The notes under the pieces: model-generated
What the model was told of the DNA's origin: nothing
What the model saw: only the letters and a program-made list of their open reading frames with translations
The model's database searches: none
Position numbers and translations under genes: made by a program
Assembly (NCBI GenBank): GCA_012974315.1
Contig: JAAXQI010000231.1
Coordinates: 1-7,004 of the forward strand
Reading direction: 5' to 3'
Origin: Desulfobacterales bacterium
GTDB taxonomy: Bacteria; Desulfobacterota; Desulfobulbia; Desulfobulbales; BM004
DNA length: 7,004 nucleotides
Part shown: positions 6,316 to 7,004 of the stretch, piece by piece
Layout of the letters: every line of letters begins with the position of its first letter
Numbering within the stretch: position 1 is the first letter of the stretch

Positions 6316-7004
6316 TCGTTAACACCTAGCAAGCGGACGGCATGCGGAACAATAAGGCCAACAAAGCCAATAGCACCGGCTAACATCAGTGCTGCTACGG
6401 TTACTAACGAAGCGCAAAAGTAAATTCCCACTTGTAATGGCAGCACTGCTACACCTAGTGTTTTTGCCTTCATCTGGCCAAGACTGAGAACATTAAGATT
6501 TCTGGAAAAGATCATGCTTACAGTTGCCACAATCAAAAGGGTAACCCATGCGGGCAGTAGTTCTTCAGCACGAGAAACATCTCCCATCAACCAAAATAAC
6601 ATACCTTTCACATTATTGGCTGGTGCAAGAGTCAGTAACAGAGTAATTAGTGCGGTACAACCAGCAGATAGCACTACCCCCGTTAAGAGTAATCGATAGA
6701 GATTCCAGTTGCCAGTACGAAAGCTCAACCCAAACACAATTGCAATTGCAATCAACGCACCTACCAGAGATATTAAATTTGTTAGCACCAACCCCCACCC
6801 CAACAGCATCGCGGTAAGCGCACCCACTGCCGCACCGCCAGATACGCCGAGAATATAGGGATCTGCCAGTGGGTTACGTAACAACACTTGTAACAATGTT
6901 CCCGCAAGGGCTAGTAAGCCACCACAGGCAAATGATGCTAATACTCGTGGCAAACGAAGTTGCCAAACTATCTGGGCAGTAGCATCATTTGCTGGAAATA
7001 ATAA
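6096..7004 (-). CDS. FecCD/BtuC-family ABC transporter permease, partial at both ends
   Basis: This is the membrane subunit of a type II ABC importer for siderophores, heme or vitamin B12. The open frame enters from the right edge (no start in the window; a TTG at 6953 is internal) with VWQLRLPRVLA, then LLRNPLADPYILGVSGGA, GMLFWLMGD, and GFVGLIVPHAVRLL, the cytoplasmic loop that contacts the ATPase. Roughly seven hydrophobic segments are visible; whole family members have ten. Family text stops at ADTLAR (6243-6260). The last 48 codons (to the stop at 6096) are the antisense of mutS, so the final membrane segments are lost. The substrate cannot be told; no ATPase or binding-protein gene is visible. 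FWLMGD wording and TTA/CTA-rich codons suggest a different source from the left part, perhaps Beta- or Gammaproteobacteria. If the join is real, this is a pseudogene; if artefactual, an intact gene lies elsewhere. Confidence 0.88.
   Translation of the reverse strand, partial: LLFPANDATAQIVWQLRLPRVLASFACGGLLALAGTLLQVLLRNPLADPYILGVSGGAAVGALTAMLLGWGLVLTNLISLVGALIAIAIVFGLSFRTGNWNLYRLLLTGVVLSAGCTALITLLLTLAPANNVKGMLFWLMGDVSRAEELLPAWVTLLIVATVSMIFSRNLNVLSLGQMKAKTLGVAVLPLQVGIYFCASLVTVAALMLAGAIGFVGLIVPHAVRLLGVNDYRWLLPLSILLGGCFLTFADTLARLLFFMFLPAAIRGLPKWSNSPCSIFLRISWALSTTFGGTPARAATWIP
6212..6245. other. Breakpoint joining mutS to an unrelated permease gene
   Basis: To the left, MutS family text continues to about 6210. 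To the right, minus-strand FecCD text (ADTLAR) is intact down to 6243. The intervening bases could belong to either side. Both genes lose their 3' ends here. The left side uses CTT, CTC and CTG for most leucines, whereas the permease uses TTA, TTG and CTA heavily. No insertion-sequence end, tRNA or clear repeat is seen at the join. A chimeric contig join or a genuine rearrangement would both look like this. Confidence 0.75.

Noticed and set aside
1..7004. CRISPR array, tRNA/rRNA, insertion sequence or defence system
   Set aside because: No regularly spaced repeats, tRNA cloverleaf, transposase text or defence-type domains were seen on either strand.

Overview
The window is mostly ordinary chromosomal housekeeping DNA. 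Protein wording in EF-P, MutS, the HIT protein and the DUF4139 protein, plus mixed base composition and palindromic intergenic repeats, suggest Desulfobacterota (former Deltaproteobacteria), perhaps Desulfobulbales. This is inference from motif wording, with no search behind it.

Layout: 1-206 is non-coding and dominated by a nested inverted repeat at 59-201, starting five bases past the efp stop. Elongation factor P (efp) runs leftward from 770 to 207 with a good ribosome binding site and a plausible sigma-70 promoter at 839-867. The divergent spacer 771-1056 also holds small dyads. A rightward cluster follows: an exported DUF4139 protein (1057-2505), a YfcE/MJ0936-type phosphoesterase (2528-3025) and a HIT-family nucleotide hydrolase/phosphorylase (3022-3519). 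The last two overlap by 4 bases. The spacer 3520-3726 carries a second compound palindromic repeat (3604-3675) and a possible promoter for mutS (3727-6315), which has all mismatch-recognition and ATPase motifs.

The notable feature is at the right end. Near 6212-6245 the MutS sequence stops looking like MutS, before its usual C-terminal multimerisation helix. From the same point to 7004 the minus strand encodes a FecCD/BtuC-type permease that lacks its own C-terminus and runs off the window edge. Two convergent genes each losing their 3' end at one breakpoint, with different leucine codon use on either side, indicates a recombination junction or a chimeric assembly join. About 760 bases at the right end probably come from elsewhere.

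Functionally, efp (ribosome rescue at polyproline) and mutS (mismatch repair) are core genes. The two small enzymes probably handle phosphoester and dinucleotide metabolites. The DUF4139 protein is exported and its role is unknown. I see no CRISPR array, mobile-element gene, RNA gene or new multi-gene defence system.
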